In this document: piece by piece, positions 1-10,080 of the stretch
Layout of the letters: each line of letters opens with the position of its first letter
Position numbering within the stretch: the stretch's first letter is position 1
Position numbers and translations under genes: made by a program
Source of the DNA: Acidobacteriota bacterium
GTDB taxonomy: Bacteria > Acidobacteriota > Terriglobia > Terriglobales > Acidobacteriaceae
Assembly (NCBI GenBank): GCA_021803035.1
Contig: JAJZME010000012.1
Coordinates: 62,001 to 126,000 of the forward strand
Length of the DNA: 64,000 nt
Reading direction: 5' to 3'
Notes under the pieces: generated by a model
What the model was told of the DNA's origin: nothing
Databases searched by the model: none
What the model saw: the letters and a program-made list of their open reading frames with translations, nothing else

Positions 1-2
1 AG

Positions 3-2015
3 GGCTCGATGGGCCGCGCCGTGCAGAGCGCCCGTCCCGAGACGCCTTCGGCCTTTGAGCAGACGCTCAACCAGAATGTCTGGGGCCAGTTGCCGCAGAT
101 CATCATTGATTCGCGCTACGGGTTTACCATCGGCAACCCCACGCGCTTCGGCCGGGGCAGCTATCCCGCCGAGCGCATCTACAGCGCGCAGCAGATGGTG
201 GACTGGGCGCACGACAATGTGCTGGTGAAGGCGGGCTTTGCGGTCACGCACAACGCCGACTCCACCAGCCTGCTGCGCAACCAGACCGGCCGGTACTACT
301 ACTCGACCGTCGCCAACTTCATCTCCGACGCCCTGGCCTTCGAAAGATTCGGGCTTTCGGGGCTGATGAATCCCGCCAGTCCCCACGGCTGCGATGAAAC
401 CGGCAAAGTGTGGCGCGACTCCGCGGGCAATCTGCGCGGGCTGGGCAATCTGCCCTGCTACTCCTATTACTCGCAGACGATGGGCCCCACCAACTGGCAC
501 CTGAGCACGAACGACTGGTCTGGCTTTGCCAGCGCGCAGTGGCAGCCGAGCAAACTGATGGTGCTCTCCGCCGGCCTGCGCTGGGATCGCGAGCAGATGC
601 CGCCGCCCATCGCGAGACTGGTGAATCCCGAGTTGCCTCTGGCGGAAAAGCTGCCGCATCTGGGAAATAACTGGGGTCCGAGGTTCGGCCTTGCTCTTGG
701 CAGGACGGAAAGCCGCTGGCCGGTGCTGCGCCTGGGCTACGGCATGTACTTCGGCCGCACCCGAAACGCCACGCTGGAAACGGTGCTCACGCAATCGGGC
801 TCTCTCAACGGCGATTTGAACTTCTTCATCCGCCCCACGGACGGATTCAACCCATTTACAGCCTCCAGCGGCGCTCCGCTGTTTCCGTATGTTCTGGAAG
901 GCGAGCCGCTCAGCGTCGTCAAGCCCAACGCGGTGGAGTTCGCACCCAACTTCCGCAATCCCGAGGTGAATCAGGCCGTCGCCTCTCTGGAAGAAAAGCT
1001 GCCCGGACGCCTGCGTCTCAGCGCCAGCGCGCTGCTCAGCCTCGGCCGGCGGCTGCCGATTACCATCGACACCAACTTTGACCGTTCGATGAATCCCAAA
1101 ACCATCACCTATGCGGTAGTGGACGGCACCGGAAAAGGCCCCATCAAGACTCCGCAGATCACCGTACCCTTCTATGCCGCCTGGCCTTCGCCTACGGGTG
1201 CAACGGGCCGGCTTAATCCGGACTACCAGCAGATATCGGAGATCGAGAGCCGGGCTAACTCCACCTACGAGGCGGCTATTCTGCGGCTGACGCATTATGG
1301 GCGCCGCGGGCTGTCATTTTCCCTTCACTACACTTACTCCCATGCTGCCGACTGGAACCCGGACGAAAGCTCCTACCTGGGTGGCAGCGGCGTGCTCGAC
1401 CCGGCCAACTTCGGTCTGGAGTACGGCACCAGCAGCCTGGATGTGCGCCACTCCGGCGGCGCCACGCTGGTCTACACCGTGCCCTGGAATCTCGGCGGGA
1501 TCGCTGGCCGCCTGGCCGACGGCTGGCGGCTCTCCAGTATGGGATTCTTCCGCAGCGGGCGGCCATTTACCATGCGGACCTCCGGTTCGCTAACCAAGGA
1601 ATTCACGGCCAGCGGCCAGGAGATTGTGGCGCTGGGACCGGGCATGAACGGATCCGGCGGCGACAACCGCGTTTATAGCGTCGGGCGCAACACCTACCGT
1701 TATCCTTGGGCGTGGAAGGCCGACATGCGGCTGGGCAAAAGCTTCAACCTGGGACACAGGCGGCGTCTGGAGCTGATGGCGCAGAGCTTCAATCTCTTCA
1801 ACCACCAGAACGTAACCCGGCTTGAGACCACCGGCTACTATATCGATCCGGGAACCGAGACCGGCGGCTTCCCCACGCTGACTTTTCTCAACGGCCTCAA
1901 GATCAGCAGTACCACTGGTCTCCCGACGCCTGCCTTCGGCCAGCCTCTGGATATCAATTCGACCAATTTCTATCGCGAACGGCAGATCGAGCTGGGGCTG
2001 CGCATGAAGTTTTGA
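3..2015 (+). CDS. TonB-dependent receptor (Oar-like), C-terminal part; open to the left window edge
   Basis: Frame is open to the window start; beta-barrel-type repeats and C-terminal ...FYRERQIELGLRMKF typical of acidobacterial Oar-type receptors. Confidence 0.85.
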   Translation, partial: GSMGRAVQSARPETPSAFEQTLNQNVWGQLPQIIIDSRYGFTIGNPTRFGRGSYPAERIYSAQQMVDWAHDNVLVKAGFAVTHNADSTSLLRNQTGRYYYSTVANFISDALAFERFGLSGLMNPASPHGCDETGKVWRDSAGNLRGLGNLPCYSYYSQTMGPTNWHLSTNDWSGFASAQWQPSKLMVLSAGLRWDREQMPPPIARLVNPELPLAEKLPHLGNNWGPRFGLALGRTESRWPVLRLGYGMYFGRTRNATLETVLTQSGSLNGDLNFFIRPTDGFNPFTASSGAPLFPYVLEGEPLSVVKPNAVEFAPNFRNPEVNQAVASLEEKLPGRLRLSASALLSLGRRLPITIDTNFDRSMNPKTITYAVVDGTGKGPIKTPQITVPFYAAWPSPTGATGRLNPDYQQISEIESRANSTYEAAILRLTHYGRRGLSFSLHYTYSHAADWNPDESSYLGGSGVLDPANFGLEYGTSSLDVRHSGGATLVYTVPWNLGGIAGRLADGWRLSSMGFFRSGRPFTMRTSGSLTKEFTASGQEIVALGPGMNGSGGDNRVYSVGRNTYRYPWAWKADMRLGKSFNLGHRRRLELMAQSFNLFNHQNVTRLETTGYYIDPGTETGGFPTLTFLNGLKISSTTGLPTPAFGQPLDINSTNFYRERQIELGLRMKF

Positions 2016-2057
2016 GGGGTTGTCCGCGGACCTGTGGCGAACCGGAGCGGCTGGCTG

Positions 2058-3089
2058 TCAATTGCCGGTCTGGATATTGACCAGGACGCCGTGCCCGCCG
2101 GGCGAAACGGAATCCGTTTGCGGGGCGCGCCAATGGTCGATATGGCTGATCTGATGCACACAGCTGATGGTGCAATTGGGCGCGCAGCTCTTCGCGGTTA
2201 CGAACTCCCGCTTGACGTCGGCCTTCGTATATTCGGCCAGCGGAACACCCGGCGAGCCGCGCTGTTGCGAGCAGTAATGCACCAAGCCGTCCTCGCAGAT
2301 ATACAGGTAGCGCGACCCGGCGCGGCAGCGCCAGTCATTGGGCCGGCCCTGCGCAATCGCTTCCTGAAACTGGTTGAAGCGCGTGTAATTGCGCTTCTTC
2401 ATGCGCCGCATCTCAAAATAGACGCGCGCCTCGTCGGGCTTGAGGGGCTTCAGTTGGCCGTCGCCATCGTGAATGATTCCGATGGTTGAAGTGAATCCCA
2501 GCGCCAAGGCGCGCTTGCCGATGACCAGCGCGTCATTGGGATTGCGAATGCCGCCGCCGACCACGGAGTTGATGTTCACGTGAAATTCGGCGTATTCGGC
2601 CAGCATCTGCAGCTTCTTGTCGAGCACCTTCAGGCTCTTCATCGACACGTCGTCGGGTTCCAGGTTGTCGATGGAGATCTGCATGTGGTCTAGCCCGGCG
2701 CGGTTCAGCCGCTCGATGCGCTCGCGGTTGAGCAGATAGCCGTTGGTAATCATGCCGGCGATAGCTCCGGTCCGGCGAATGCGCCGGATGACCAGATCCA
2801 GATCGGGATCCGTGAGCGGTTCGCCGCCGGAGATGGTTATGATGCTGGTGCCGAGCCGACCCAGATGGTCGATGCGCCGGTACATCTCCTCGATGGGCAC
2901 CGGCTCTGAAACCTTGTCGTATTCGTTGCAGTAGGTGCAGCTCAAGTTGCAGAATCGCATGGGGATAATCTGCGCCATGACGGGGTGGCCGGTGAAAAGC
3001 AGAGCCCGGCCCACAAGCGCCAGCTCGCGCACCTTGCGGTGGGCCGCCAGCAGCCTTCCGCGTATCGTCATCCTGCGGGCAATCGCCAT
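2058..3089 (-). CDS. Radical SAM protein with SPASM/twitch-like C-terminal cysteines
   Basis: CNLSCTYC (CxxxCxxC), ISGGEPL, and C-terminal WRCRAGSRYLYICEDGLVHYC...CAPNCTISC. Confidence 0.88.
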   Translation of the reverse strand: MAIARRMTIRGRLLAAHRKVRELALVGRALLFTGHPVMAQIIPMRFCNLSCTYCNEYDKVSEPVPIEEMYRRIDHLGRLGTSIITISGGEPLTDPDLDLVIRRIRRTGAIAGMITNGYLLNRERIERLNRAGLDHMQISIDNLEPDDVSMKSLKVLDKKLQMLAEYAEFHVNINSVVGGGIRNPNDALVIGKRALALGFTSTIGIIHDGDGQLKPLKPDEARVYFEMRRMKKRNYTRFNQFQEAIAQGRPNDWRCRAGSRYLYICEDGLVHYCSQQRGSPGVPLAEYTKADVKREFVTAKSCAPNCTISCVHQISHIDHWRAPQTDSVSPGGHGVLVNIQTGN

Positions 3090-3115
3090 CTGTTCTATTG
3101 AATCACATTACAGGC

Positions 3116-3883
3116 TCACGGGCGGACGGCAGCCTGCATCGTCCCGTCTTTTCCATCGCTTACCACACGAAGCAGCAGAGCGCTTCCGCTGTCAAGCTTG
3201 AGCTTGCCCTTTTCCGCGTCGAGAACAATCGTGCCCTCCGGAGCGGTTCTGCCGGCGTGCTCGATGTGGATGTTATTGTAGCCATAAACGCCACACGCAT
3301 CAGTCGAGAACAACCACCAGGCCTGGAGGGTGTGGTGGTCTCCAACCTCGCCTCTGCAGCGTTGTCCGGGCAGCGTGCGCGGCGGGCCCAGAATGCCATA
3401 CGGCGTAGGCCGGCCAACCGTCTTCATGTCGATCGCCACCGGGCCGCCACCGCGATAGACCTGTTCGCCGCCAATCTGCCGTGTGGGCGAGTTTTCCGGC
3501 GTGAAGCCCCGCGATGACATCACCTCGGGCATCTTTGCCTGCTCGACATCAAAAAACGATGCCAGAGCGCGGATGTCGGCCGTCAACGGAATGGTTTGTC
3601 CGTGGGCCCTTACGGCATCGAAACTGAGTTCAAGGCGTGTTTGTCCGCTTTTCAGCGAACTTGTCCGGATAATGCGGCCCAGCACGGTTGCTCCCCGCCG
3701 CACGGAACTGCCGGGTATGTTTTGCATGATTTTGGCGCGGATTTGCATACCTGGAGTGGCCTTTGCCGCAACCAGCGCTCGATCCAGGCTTACGGGAAGG
3801 ATGGTTCCTGGAGGCAGGGCACTTTGCGCCATCGCTACGGCCGGCAAACAAAGGACGGCGGCGAGAATGCCGGAACGGAACAT
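3116..3883 (-). CDS. Hypothetical secreted protein
   Basis: ORF with Sec-like signal peptide MFRSGILAAVLCLPAVAMAQ; no recognised domain. Confidence 0.7.
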   Translation of the reverse strand: MFRSGILAAVLCLPAVAMAQSALPPGTILPVSLDRALVAAKATPGMQIRAKIMQNIPGSSVRRGATVLGRIIRTSSLKSGQTRLELSFDAVRAHGQTIPLTADIRALASFFDVEQAKMPEVMSSRGFTPENSPTRQIGGEQVYRGGGPVAIDMKTVGRPTPYGILGPPRTLPGQRCRGEVGDHHTLQAWWLFSTDACGVYGYNNIHIEHAGRTAPEGTIVLDAEKGKLKLDSGSALLLRVVSDGKDGTMQAAVRP

Positions 3884-4010
3884 GTGATCCCCCCCTTGCT
3901 TTCGATTGACTTCGATGTGGCGATGGCGGTAAATGTCGCCTCGCTCAGGATTAAACTTTCAACAAAAGAAGCGCGATACGGATTGTGCGGCGCAGGGAAA
4001 GGAGGCGGCG

Positions 4011-4523
4011 ATGACGGGCAGAATTTCAGTTGTGAAGACCGACATCACCACGCTGGCGGTGGACGTGATCGTCAACGCGGCGAACAACTCGCTGCTGGGC
4101 GGCGGAGGCGTGGACGGAGCGATCCATCGCGCCGCCGGCAGAGAGCTTGTGGAGGAATGCGCGACTCTGGGAGGCTGCGAGACCGGCCAGGCGAAGATCA
4201 CCGGGGGCTACCGGCTGCCGGCGCGGCATGTGATTCACACCGTGGGCCCGGTGTGGACCGGCGGAGACCGCGGCGAACGCGAGTTGCTGGCCAACTGCTA
4301 CCGCTCGTGCTTCCAGATTGCGCGCCAGCGCGGTCTCAAGACGATTGCGTTTCCGGCCATTAGCTGCGGAGTCTACCGCTTCCCCGTGGAGCAGGCAGTG
4401 GAAACTGCCGTGCGGGAAACGCGGGCGGAGCTGGAGGCGAATGACGCCATCGAAGAGGTGATCTTTGCCTGCTTCGGAGACGACATTTATCAGGCGTATC
4501 TTCGCGCGCTCAAAGAGCCCTGA
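4011..4523 (+). CDS. Macro domain protein (O-acetyl-ADP-ribose deacetylase-like)
   Basis: VDVIVNAANNSLLGGGGVDGAIHRAAG...HTVGPVW...FPAISCGVYRFP; internal ATG chosen because AAAGGAGG precedes it. Confidence 0.92.
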   Translation: MTGRISVVKTDITTLAVDVIVNAANNSLLGGGGVDGAIHRAAGRELVEECATLGGCETGQAKITGGYRLPARHVIHTVGPVWTGGDRGERELLANCYRSCFQIARQRGLKTIAFPAISCGVYRFPVEQAVETAVRETRAELEANDAIEEVIFACFGDDIYQAYLRALKEP

Positions 4524-4547
4524 ATTACGAGGCGGGAGCGCAGACAG

Positions 4548-4577
4548 AAGCGGGCAGGCGTTTCGGCCTACCCGCTT
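4548..4577. terminator. Hairpin between convergent macro-domain and TonB-receptor genes
   Basis: aagcggg-c-aggc-gtttcg-gcct-a-cccgctt stem-loop in the convergent intergenic region. Confidence 0.6.
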
Positions 4578-4610
4578 GAGGTTAGAGGATTGCATGCTTT
4601 CAACGGTGAC

Positions 4611-7409
4611 TCAAAAATTCACCGTAACTCTCGCTGACAACGCTCGCGGAGTTATAAAGTGTGTGCCGCTGAAAGTGGAGAGGTAGTTATAGAGCGCGTA
4701 TTTGTTGGCAAGGTTGACCGCGGTCAAATCCACGCTTGTTTTGTATTTGTCGCGGTGGAATATGTTATTCATTCCCACGGACAGGTCGAAGATGCTGTGC
4801 GGCGTAACGCGCGGCGGGTTGGTGTTGTTATCGCCCGTGCCCGGCGCGGGAATGTAGAGCTGACTCGAGCTGAATTCATTGGCGGGGCAAACGGCGGGCA
4901 AAGCATGGGTGGGCGTAGCGCGTACACCGTTGCAGGCAAATCCGGCCTCAAACTCTTCGTCCGCGGTAAGGGGAAGAGCGACCGGGGCGTGGGTTACCGG
5001 GTTAATGGTGGCGGGGATGTTGTTGTCCACCATCGCGATTGCGGGCTGCCCGTTGAGCGTAGTGGAGCTGTTAATGCAGGGCGTGTTTGGATCGGTGACG
5101 CCATAGCAAGGTGTCGAGCCGGCCACCATGCCGCTGTCAAAGTGCCAGTTGAAGCCTGCCCACAGGCCTCTCCAGCGGCTGACGCCGGGGATGGTGTATT
5201 GAACGTGGGTGGTCGAGTTGAGCTTCTCGTCATGATCGATGAGGAAGGGAAGGCCTGTATGCCCCACGCTCGCTCCCGCGCCGGCCACCTGCGGCGGGAA
5301 GAATCGTGATGTTATGGAACCCACCACCGTGTATAAGCTGATGTTATGGTAGTTGGGAAGTTCAAGATCCCCGGCGAAGCCGTAGATGTCTGACTTTTTC
5401 CAGTCAATGGGGAACGTGATAGGTGTGTTGCCCAGCACGCTGAAATCAAAGGCATTGTTTGTGTACGACCACAGGTACTCTCCGATGAAGACCAGATCCT
5501 TACCCAAGTGCTGCTGCACGTTGATGTGATACTCATTGCGGTATCCCGGCTCCATATTTGTAGAAACGCCGGCCGTGCAGAACAGCAATGGCGCCAGCAC
5601 CGGATTCGCGCAGCCATGACTTGATAGCACCAGATTTTCGTTAAAGGGTGTCTCCAGATCGCGCGCATACGCAAAGCCCACCACCGACTTGGTCTTCGCG
5701 ATGTTGTATGCGACACCCAAGCGTGGCTCAGTCTGGTTGGCGTCAACCAGTCCGTTGTAAACATCCTGGCGGAGGCCCAGGCTGAAATGCCATTTGCCGG
5801 TCTTGATCTGGTCTTCCGCGTAGAGAGCGAATTCCTTGACGTCGGTGTGGCCGAAGAAGTGGTAAAAAGTGCCGCCGCGCGTCAGATCGTAAGGAGCCAG
5901 GGCAGGCTGGTAGTCGGGATTCCGGCCGGCGGCTCCGTCGGGGCATTGCGATTGGTTGCCGTATCCAGGCAAGGGAACGCCCGTAAGAGGATTCATGCAG
6001 GGCGAGTTCAAGGTATTCTCGACGATGCCCAGCCGGTCATGCTCGCGCAGAATGGTCTGCTCGTACATGCCGCCGAGAAGAAGATCCTGAATTCCCTTGG
6101 CATAGGTATATCCGACATGGATGCCGGTGTTGGTCAAGGTGCGGTACTGGGAGATTGAAGCGGTTTGCAGATCGGGCGGGCCCAGATCCGCCAGTGGATT
6201 GTTGCTGGGGAAGTAATCGTAGTCGTCTTTGCGCAGGTACAAGCCCACGTTAAGAACCGCATTCTTGCTAATGACTTGCGTCAGACTGGGCGCAATGTTG
6301 AAGGTGTCGATCTTGGAACGCTGGTCGGTATTGCCGACGCTGCCGAAGATGGGGTGAGCGCTTTCGCCGCTGTTGTCGATCACATTCTGCACGTTCACGT
6401 TTTGGAACGCGTTCGGTGTCTGAAACCACGAACGGGTGTAATTGAGATCCAGGTGGCCGGAGGTAGCCGGGGTAAAATCGTAATCCACGCGGTCAAAGAT
6501 ATTGCCTTCATTGCCCTTGGAGTGAAAGACGGTGAACTCGGGCGGGTCGAGAAAGCGGCCCGTGTCCAGTCCGTCCGCTTCGATAAATTCGCCCCAATTG
6601 TTGCCGCCGTACGAGAGGTTGATTCCAGTTGTGCCCGACCCGAAGGAGCCGTAGGAGCTATAAACTGAACCGGTAGGCTTGGTCACGCCCTGGCCGGAAC
6701 GCGTGGTAACAACAATAATCAGGTCGGTTTTATCTCCGTATTGGGCCGGAGGCGCGCCCTCGATTACCTGCATCGATTGAATGGCGTTGACCGGGAGCTG
6801 GTTGGAAAAGACCTTGCTTTGCTGGTCGGTGATGGGCTGCCCATCAACCGAAAACGAGTTGGAGGCATGGTCGCCGAGGCCGTGAAAGAGGCCGTTGGAG
6901 TCGGCCGTAACGCCTGGAGTGGTGAGAGTTACCAGCGAGCTGAGCGAGGAGGACAGGCTTTCAAGTGGGACCTTTTTGAAATAGTTGCGGTTGATATTGG
7001 TCTCCATCTCGGAGGAGGTTTGAACCAGCGGGCCCGCCGCTGAGACGGTGACAGTGGAGCTGGCCGCGGCCACGCCCAGGACAAGATCGAGTTTGTTGCC
7101 CACAGCCGAACTCACCTGGACGGTCTGGGTTAGCGGCGCAAATCCTTTGGCAGAAACAGAGATGGCGTAGGCGCTGAAGGGAACATTAGTGATCTGGAAC
7201 TTGCCACTGGTGCCGGTAACCGCGGATTGACTGAAGCCGCTGGCTGAATTCTTCAGAGTGACCGTAGCGTTGGGAATCACCGCGCCGGATGGATCGGTGA
7301 CTTCGCCATAGATCCGACCGGCACCGCCAGCTTGAGCGTGGGCGGAGAGCGCCGTGAAGAGGACAGCAAAGGACAGGGCGCACGCAAGAGCGTGGCGGCA
7401 AAATTTCAT
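4611..7409 (-). CDS. TonB-dependent receptor with N-terminal CarboxypepD_reg-like domain
   Basis: Signal peptide, GRIYGEVTDPSGAVIPNATVTLKN..., plug FSVDGQPITDQ, barrel to C-terminal RVTVNF. Confidence 0.92.
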   Translation of the reverse strand: MKFCRHALACALSFAVLFTALSAHAQAGGAGRIYGEVTDPSGAVIPNATVTLKNSASGFSQSAVTGTSGKFQITNVPFSAYAISVSAKGFAPLTQTVQVSSAVGNKLDLVLGVAAASSTVTVSAAGPLVQTSSEMETNINRNYFKKVPLESLSSSLSSLVTLTTPGVTADSNGLFHGLGDHASNSFSVDGQPITDQQSKVFSNQLPVNAIQSMQVIEGAPPAQYGDKTDLIIVVTTRSGQGVTKPTGSVYSSYGSFGSGTTGINLSYGGNNWGEFIEADGLDTGRFLDPPEFTVFHSKGNEGNIFDRVDYDFTPATSGHLDLNYTRSWFQTPNAFQNVNVQNVIDNSGESAHPIFGSVGNTDQRSKIDTFNIAPSLTQVISKNAVLNVGLYLRKDDYDYFPSNNPLADLGPPDLQTASISQYRTLTNTGIHVGYTYAKGIQDLLLGGMYEQTILREHDRLGIVENTLNSPCMNPLTGVPLPGYGNQSQCPDGAAGRNPDYQPALAPYDLTRGGTFYHFFGHTDVKEFALYAEDQIKTGKWHFSLGLRQDVYNGLVDANQTEPRLGVAYNIAKTKSVVGFAYARDLETPFNENLVLSSHGCANPVLAPLLFCTAGVSTNMEPGYRNEYHINVQQHLGKDLVFIGEYLWSYTNNAFDFSVLGNTPITFPIDWKKSDIYGFAGDLELPNYHNISLYTVVGSITSRFFPPQVAGAGASVGHTGLPFLIDHDEKLNSTTHVQYTIPGVSRWRGLWAGFNWHFDSGMVAGSTPCYGVTDPNTPCINSSTTLNGQPAIAMVDNNIPATINPVTHAPVALPLTADEEFEAGFACNGVRATPTHALPAVCPANEFSSSQLYIPAPGTGDNNTNPPRVTPHSIFDLSVGMNNIFHRDKYKTSVDLTAVNLANKYALYNYLSTFSGTHFITPRALSARVTVNF

Positions 7410-7611
7410 ACAAGGCTCCTGAAAACGGCTGAATCATGCGGAACGTACACGCCGAGGCAAATGCCGGCAGGGCATTGCCTGCGCATTGGAACAGCCTTTT
7501 TCCGATCTGCGAGCCCGCTACTCAGTCACGGGAAGATGCAAAAGCACATCGTCTCGCTGAGGCAGGCACAGCAATCCGGGTTGGTCGCAATGGGAAATAG
7601 GCTAACGGTGT

Positions 7612-7926
7612 TTAGCAGCCGGCAGGAGGAGGGCGGGTAATGAACTTGGGGCTCCAGTAGCGGACAAGGGCGCGCGGTTTGAAGACCAGCGCCACGAGCG
7701 AGAACGCAACTACAACAATGACAGCAGTGGTGGGCGCAACTGGCGCCGTCGAGTGCAGGATGATGCACAACGGGCAGCAACTGGTATTGGCGCCGACCTT
7801 GTGCTCATGGGTGGTCTGGATGGTGGCCAGCAACGTCATGAGCGCCAGACACACCAAAATCACCAGCGGGGAACGACCCACTTTGGAGCCCCGCTTCTTG
7901 CGGAGATTTGTCTGTTCCTCGCTCAC
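7612..7926 (-). CDS. Small membrane protein with HEH-x7-CCPLC motif (DUF2946-like character)
   Basis: Two hydrophobic segments flanking HEHKVGANTSCCPLCIILH; co-oriented upstream of the TonB receptor. Confidence 0.6.
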   Translation of the reverse strand: MSEEQTNLRKKRGSKVGRSPLVILVCLALMTLLATIQTTHEHKVGANTSCCPLCIILHSTAPVAPTTAVIVVVAFSLVALVFKPRALVRYWSPKFITRPPPAGC

Positions 7927-8051
7927 GCTAAACCTTGCATAAATTTTACAAGTAGTTAGACGCCAGAGTTAGGGGCCGGGTTGCGCTTGCGAGTTTTACC
8001 GGCATCGAAGTGACGCCGAACTGCGGCAATTTCGTCTAAACTTATGGTGCT

Positions 8052-9173
8052 ATGAGCCGAATTACTTATCCGCGGCTTGGTACGGTGTTGCTGGCGGTGG
8101 CGGCGATGACTGCGGCAGGTGCGATTGCCCAGGGTCAGAGCCGGAACTCAAATCAAAGTCCGAATCAAGCTCAAAGCGAAAAGCAGCAGAATCAGAGCCG
8201 GGCAGACCAGAAGCCGATGGTGCTTCAGCCCGATCTGCCAGGTGTGCATCGCAACCATCGGCTGATCCTCAAGGACGGCACTTACCAGATGGTGACCCAA
8301 TATCAGATCGTGGGTGACCGTGTGCGGTACTTTTCCGCGGAACGGGACGATTGGGAAGAGATACCGGCGAGCCTGGTAGATTGGCCGGCAACCCGTAAGT
8401 GGGAAGCGGAGCACAACCCGCAGGCTGGCGGAGCGGAGTCGCCGGCAATGAAAGAGGCCGCGGCCCTGGATGCCCAGGAGACAGCCGAGCGCTCTGACCA
8501 GCGTGCCAGCATGCCCGAGGTGGCACGAGGGCTGAATCTGCCCAATCAGGACGGCGTATTTGTGCTGGACACCTATCGCGGCACGCCGGAACTGGTGGAG
8601 CTTAAGCCCACCGATGTGGATCCGGGCGCCCGAAGGCGCCGCGGAGGGGGCATATTGAACCCGCTGGCCGGTGCGAGAACGCGGCTGATCCTGAACGGGG
8701 AGCATGCCAAGGTTCACTTGCACGTAAACGAGCCCAGTTTTTATCTCTCTCTCGACACGGCGCATAACGCCGCGCTGAAGGAGCCGGTGCTTGCCAATGC
8801 GATGACCATCGATACCGTGAGCGCGAAGGCGATCAACAGCCGCATATACGGGGCGCACTCGGCCCACTCGCAATTTGCCGTCGTGCACCTGAACGAGCGC
8901 ATCGCCATGCGCTTCCTGGGTCCGATCGCAGTGAGCCGCACGGGCCAAGTGATTGCCGACTTCAGCGTGATTCCAACCACGGTGGAAGTGATGCCCGGCG
9001 GGCGCTGGCTGCGCGTCAAGCCGGAGCGTCCGTTGCTGATCGGCGAGTATGCGCTGGTGGAGATTCTTTCGCCCACGGAGATGAACCCGTCGGTCTGGGC
9101 CTTCCAGGTGAACCCGCTCAAGGGGGACAACATGGGAGCGCTGACGCCGATTCTGGGCCATTCAAATCAATAG
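8052..9173 (+). CDS. Hypothetical secreted protein
   Basis: Long ORF with N-terminal signal peptide and Q/N-rich linker; no recognised family. Confidence 0.75.
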   Translation: MSRITYPRLGTVLLAVAAMTAAGAIAQGQSRNSNQSPNQAQSEKQQNQSRADQKPMVLQPDLPGVHRNHRLILKDGTYQMVTQYQIVGDRVRYFSAERDDWEEIPASLVDWPATRKWEAEHNPQAGGAESPAMKEAAALDAQETAERSDQRASMPEVARGLNLPNQDGVFVLDTYRGTPELVELKPTDVDPGARRRRGGGILNPLAGARTRLILNGEHAKVHLHVNEPSFYLSLDTAHNAALKEPVLANAMTIDTVSAKAINSRIYGAHSAHSQFAVVHLNERIAMRFLGPIAVSRTGQVIADFSVIPTTVEVMPGGRWLRVKPERPLLIGEYALVEILSPTEMNPSVWAFQVNPLKGDNMGALTPILGHSNQ

Positions 9174-9420
9174 TCAAATCAGGGCCTGCTCGCACTGCCG
9201 CAGCGTCGTGGTGACGGTGTGAAGAGGCTCTGATGAGGGCCGCCACAAATTTGCAAACTCATTTGATATGAAAGGCAGCTCGCAGCTTTTTGCTATTAGC
9301 TGCTGGCTGCCTGTTGCCTGCGCTTGCTGGAGGCGCACGCAAAAATTGATGCTCGGCTTGCTGCATGTAGAGATAAGAAGCCAGAGGCTGGTGAAGCGGA
9401 CGAGGAAGAACATGCGCACC

Positions 9421-9863
9421 GCGATGTGGGAATTGAGGTCATCCGGATCTGCGTTTTTCGCGGGAAACGAAATTGCCTGCAAGAAATCAGTGGAAAAGAA
9501 AAATATTTTGAGGGGGGTGTGCGTTTGCCAGCGGGGTCAGGGTTGGCGGAGCGCGCTCCGCCAACCCTGAGCGGCGGCCCACCGGTTTGCGGTGGTCACA
9601 TGCCGCACGGAGACGAGCGCGTGAGTTGAGCTTGCCGATGAAGGAGGAGGGATTGGCTTGGTCATGCTCGTGTTCTTCCTTGGGTGGCGTATGGAACGAT
9701 CGATGGTTCTATTGTCGGCGATGGGGCGGAAATTAGCTGCAAACGTAAGTTGATGAATTTGCATAAGTTGAGGCGCGCGGGGCTTGACTGTTTTTGGAGC
9801 TAGCCCAGGGTGAGGCGTTTCCAGGCTTTTCCGGAGGCGAAGCGGTGTGGTTGGGGTGGAGAA
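9421..9863 (+). repeat. Dispersed ~440-bp element, copy 1
   Basis: Manual alignment with 35631-36075: tggaaaagaaaaatattt, gaggggggtgtg, tgagcggcggccc and 31-nt ggttctattgtcggcgatggggcggaaatta shared in the same order. Confidence 0.8.
9538..9569. repeat. Perfect 32-nt palindrome inside element copy 1
   Basis: cagggttggcggagcg|cgctccgccaaccctg. Confidence 0.95.
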
Positions 9864-10080
9864 AAACGGGGCAAGGGGCACACTTGGCGACGACTCGGGC
9901 AGGCCGCCGCTGATGGATGTCCAAGTTTATCTTTGCGAAATATTGGCACGGCCTTCCGGACACTCGCCGACTTGTGGGTTATATCGTTGCGGACATCAAC
10001 AACGAGACCGAAGATATCCATCCTCCCTGGTCCCCAACTGTGAGGGACCGGTGGCGCCTTCAGCGTGTTTTAGGAAGCTC

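Noticed and set aside
7410-7611. Possible cobalamin riboswitch upstream of the TonB receptor
   Set aside because: I could not find the conserved B12-box-like sequences; not supported.
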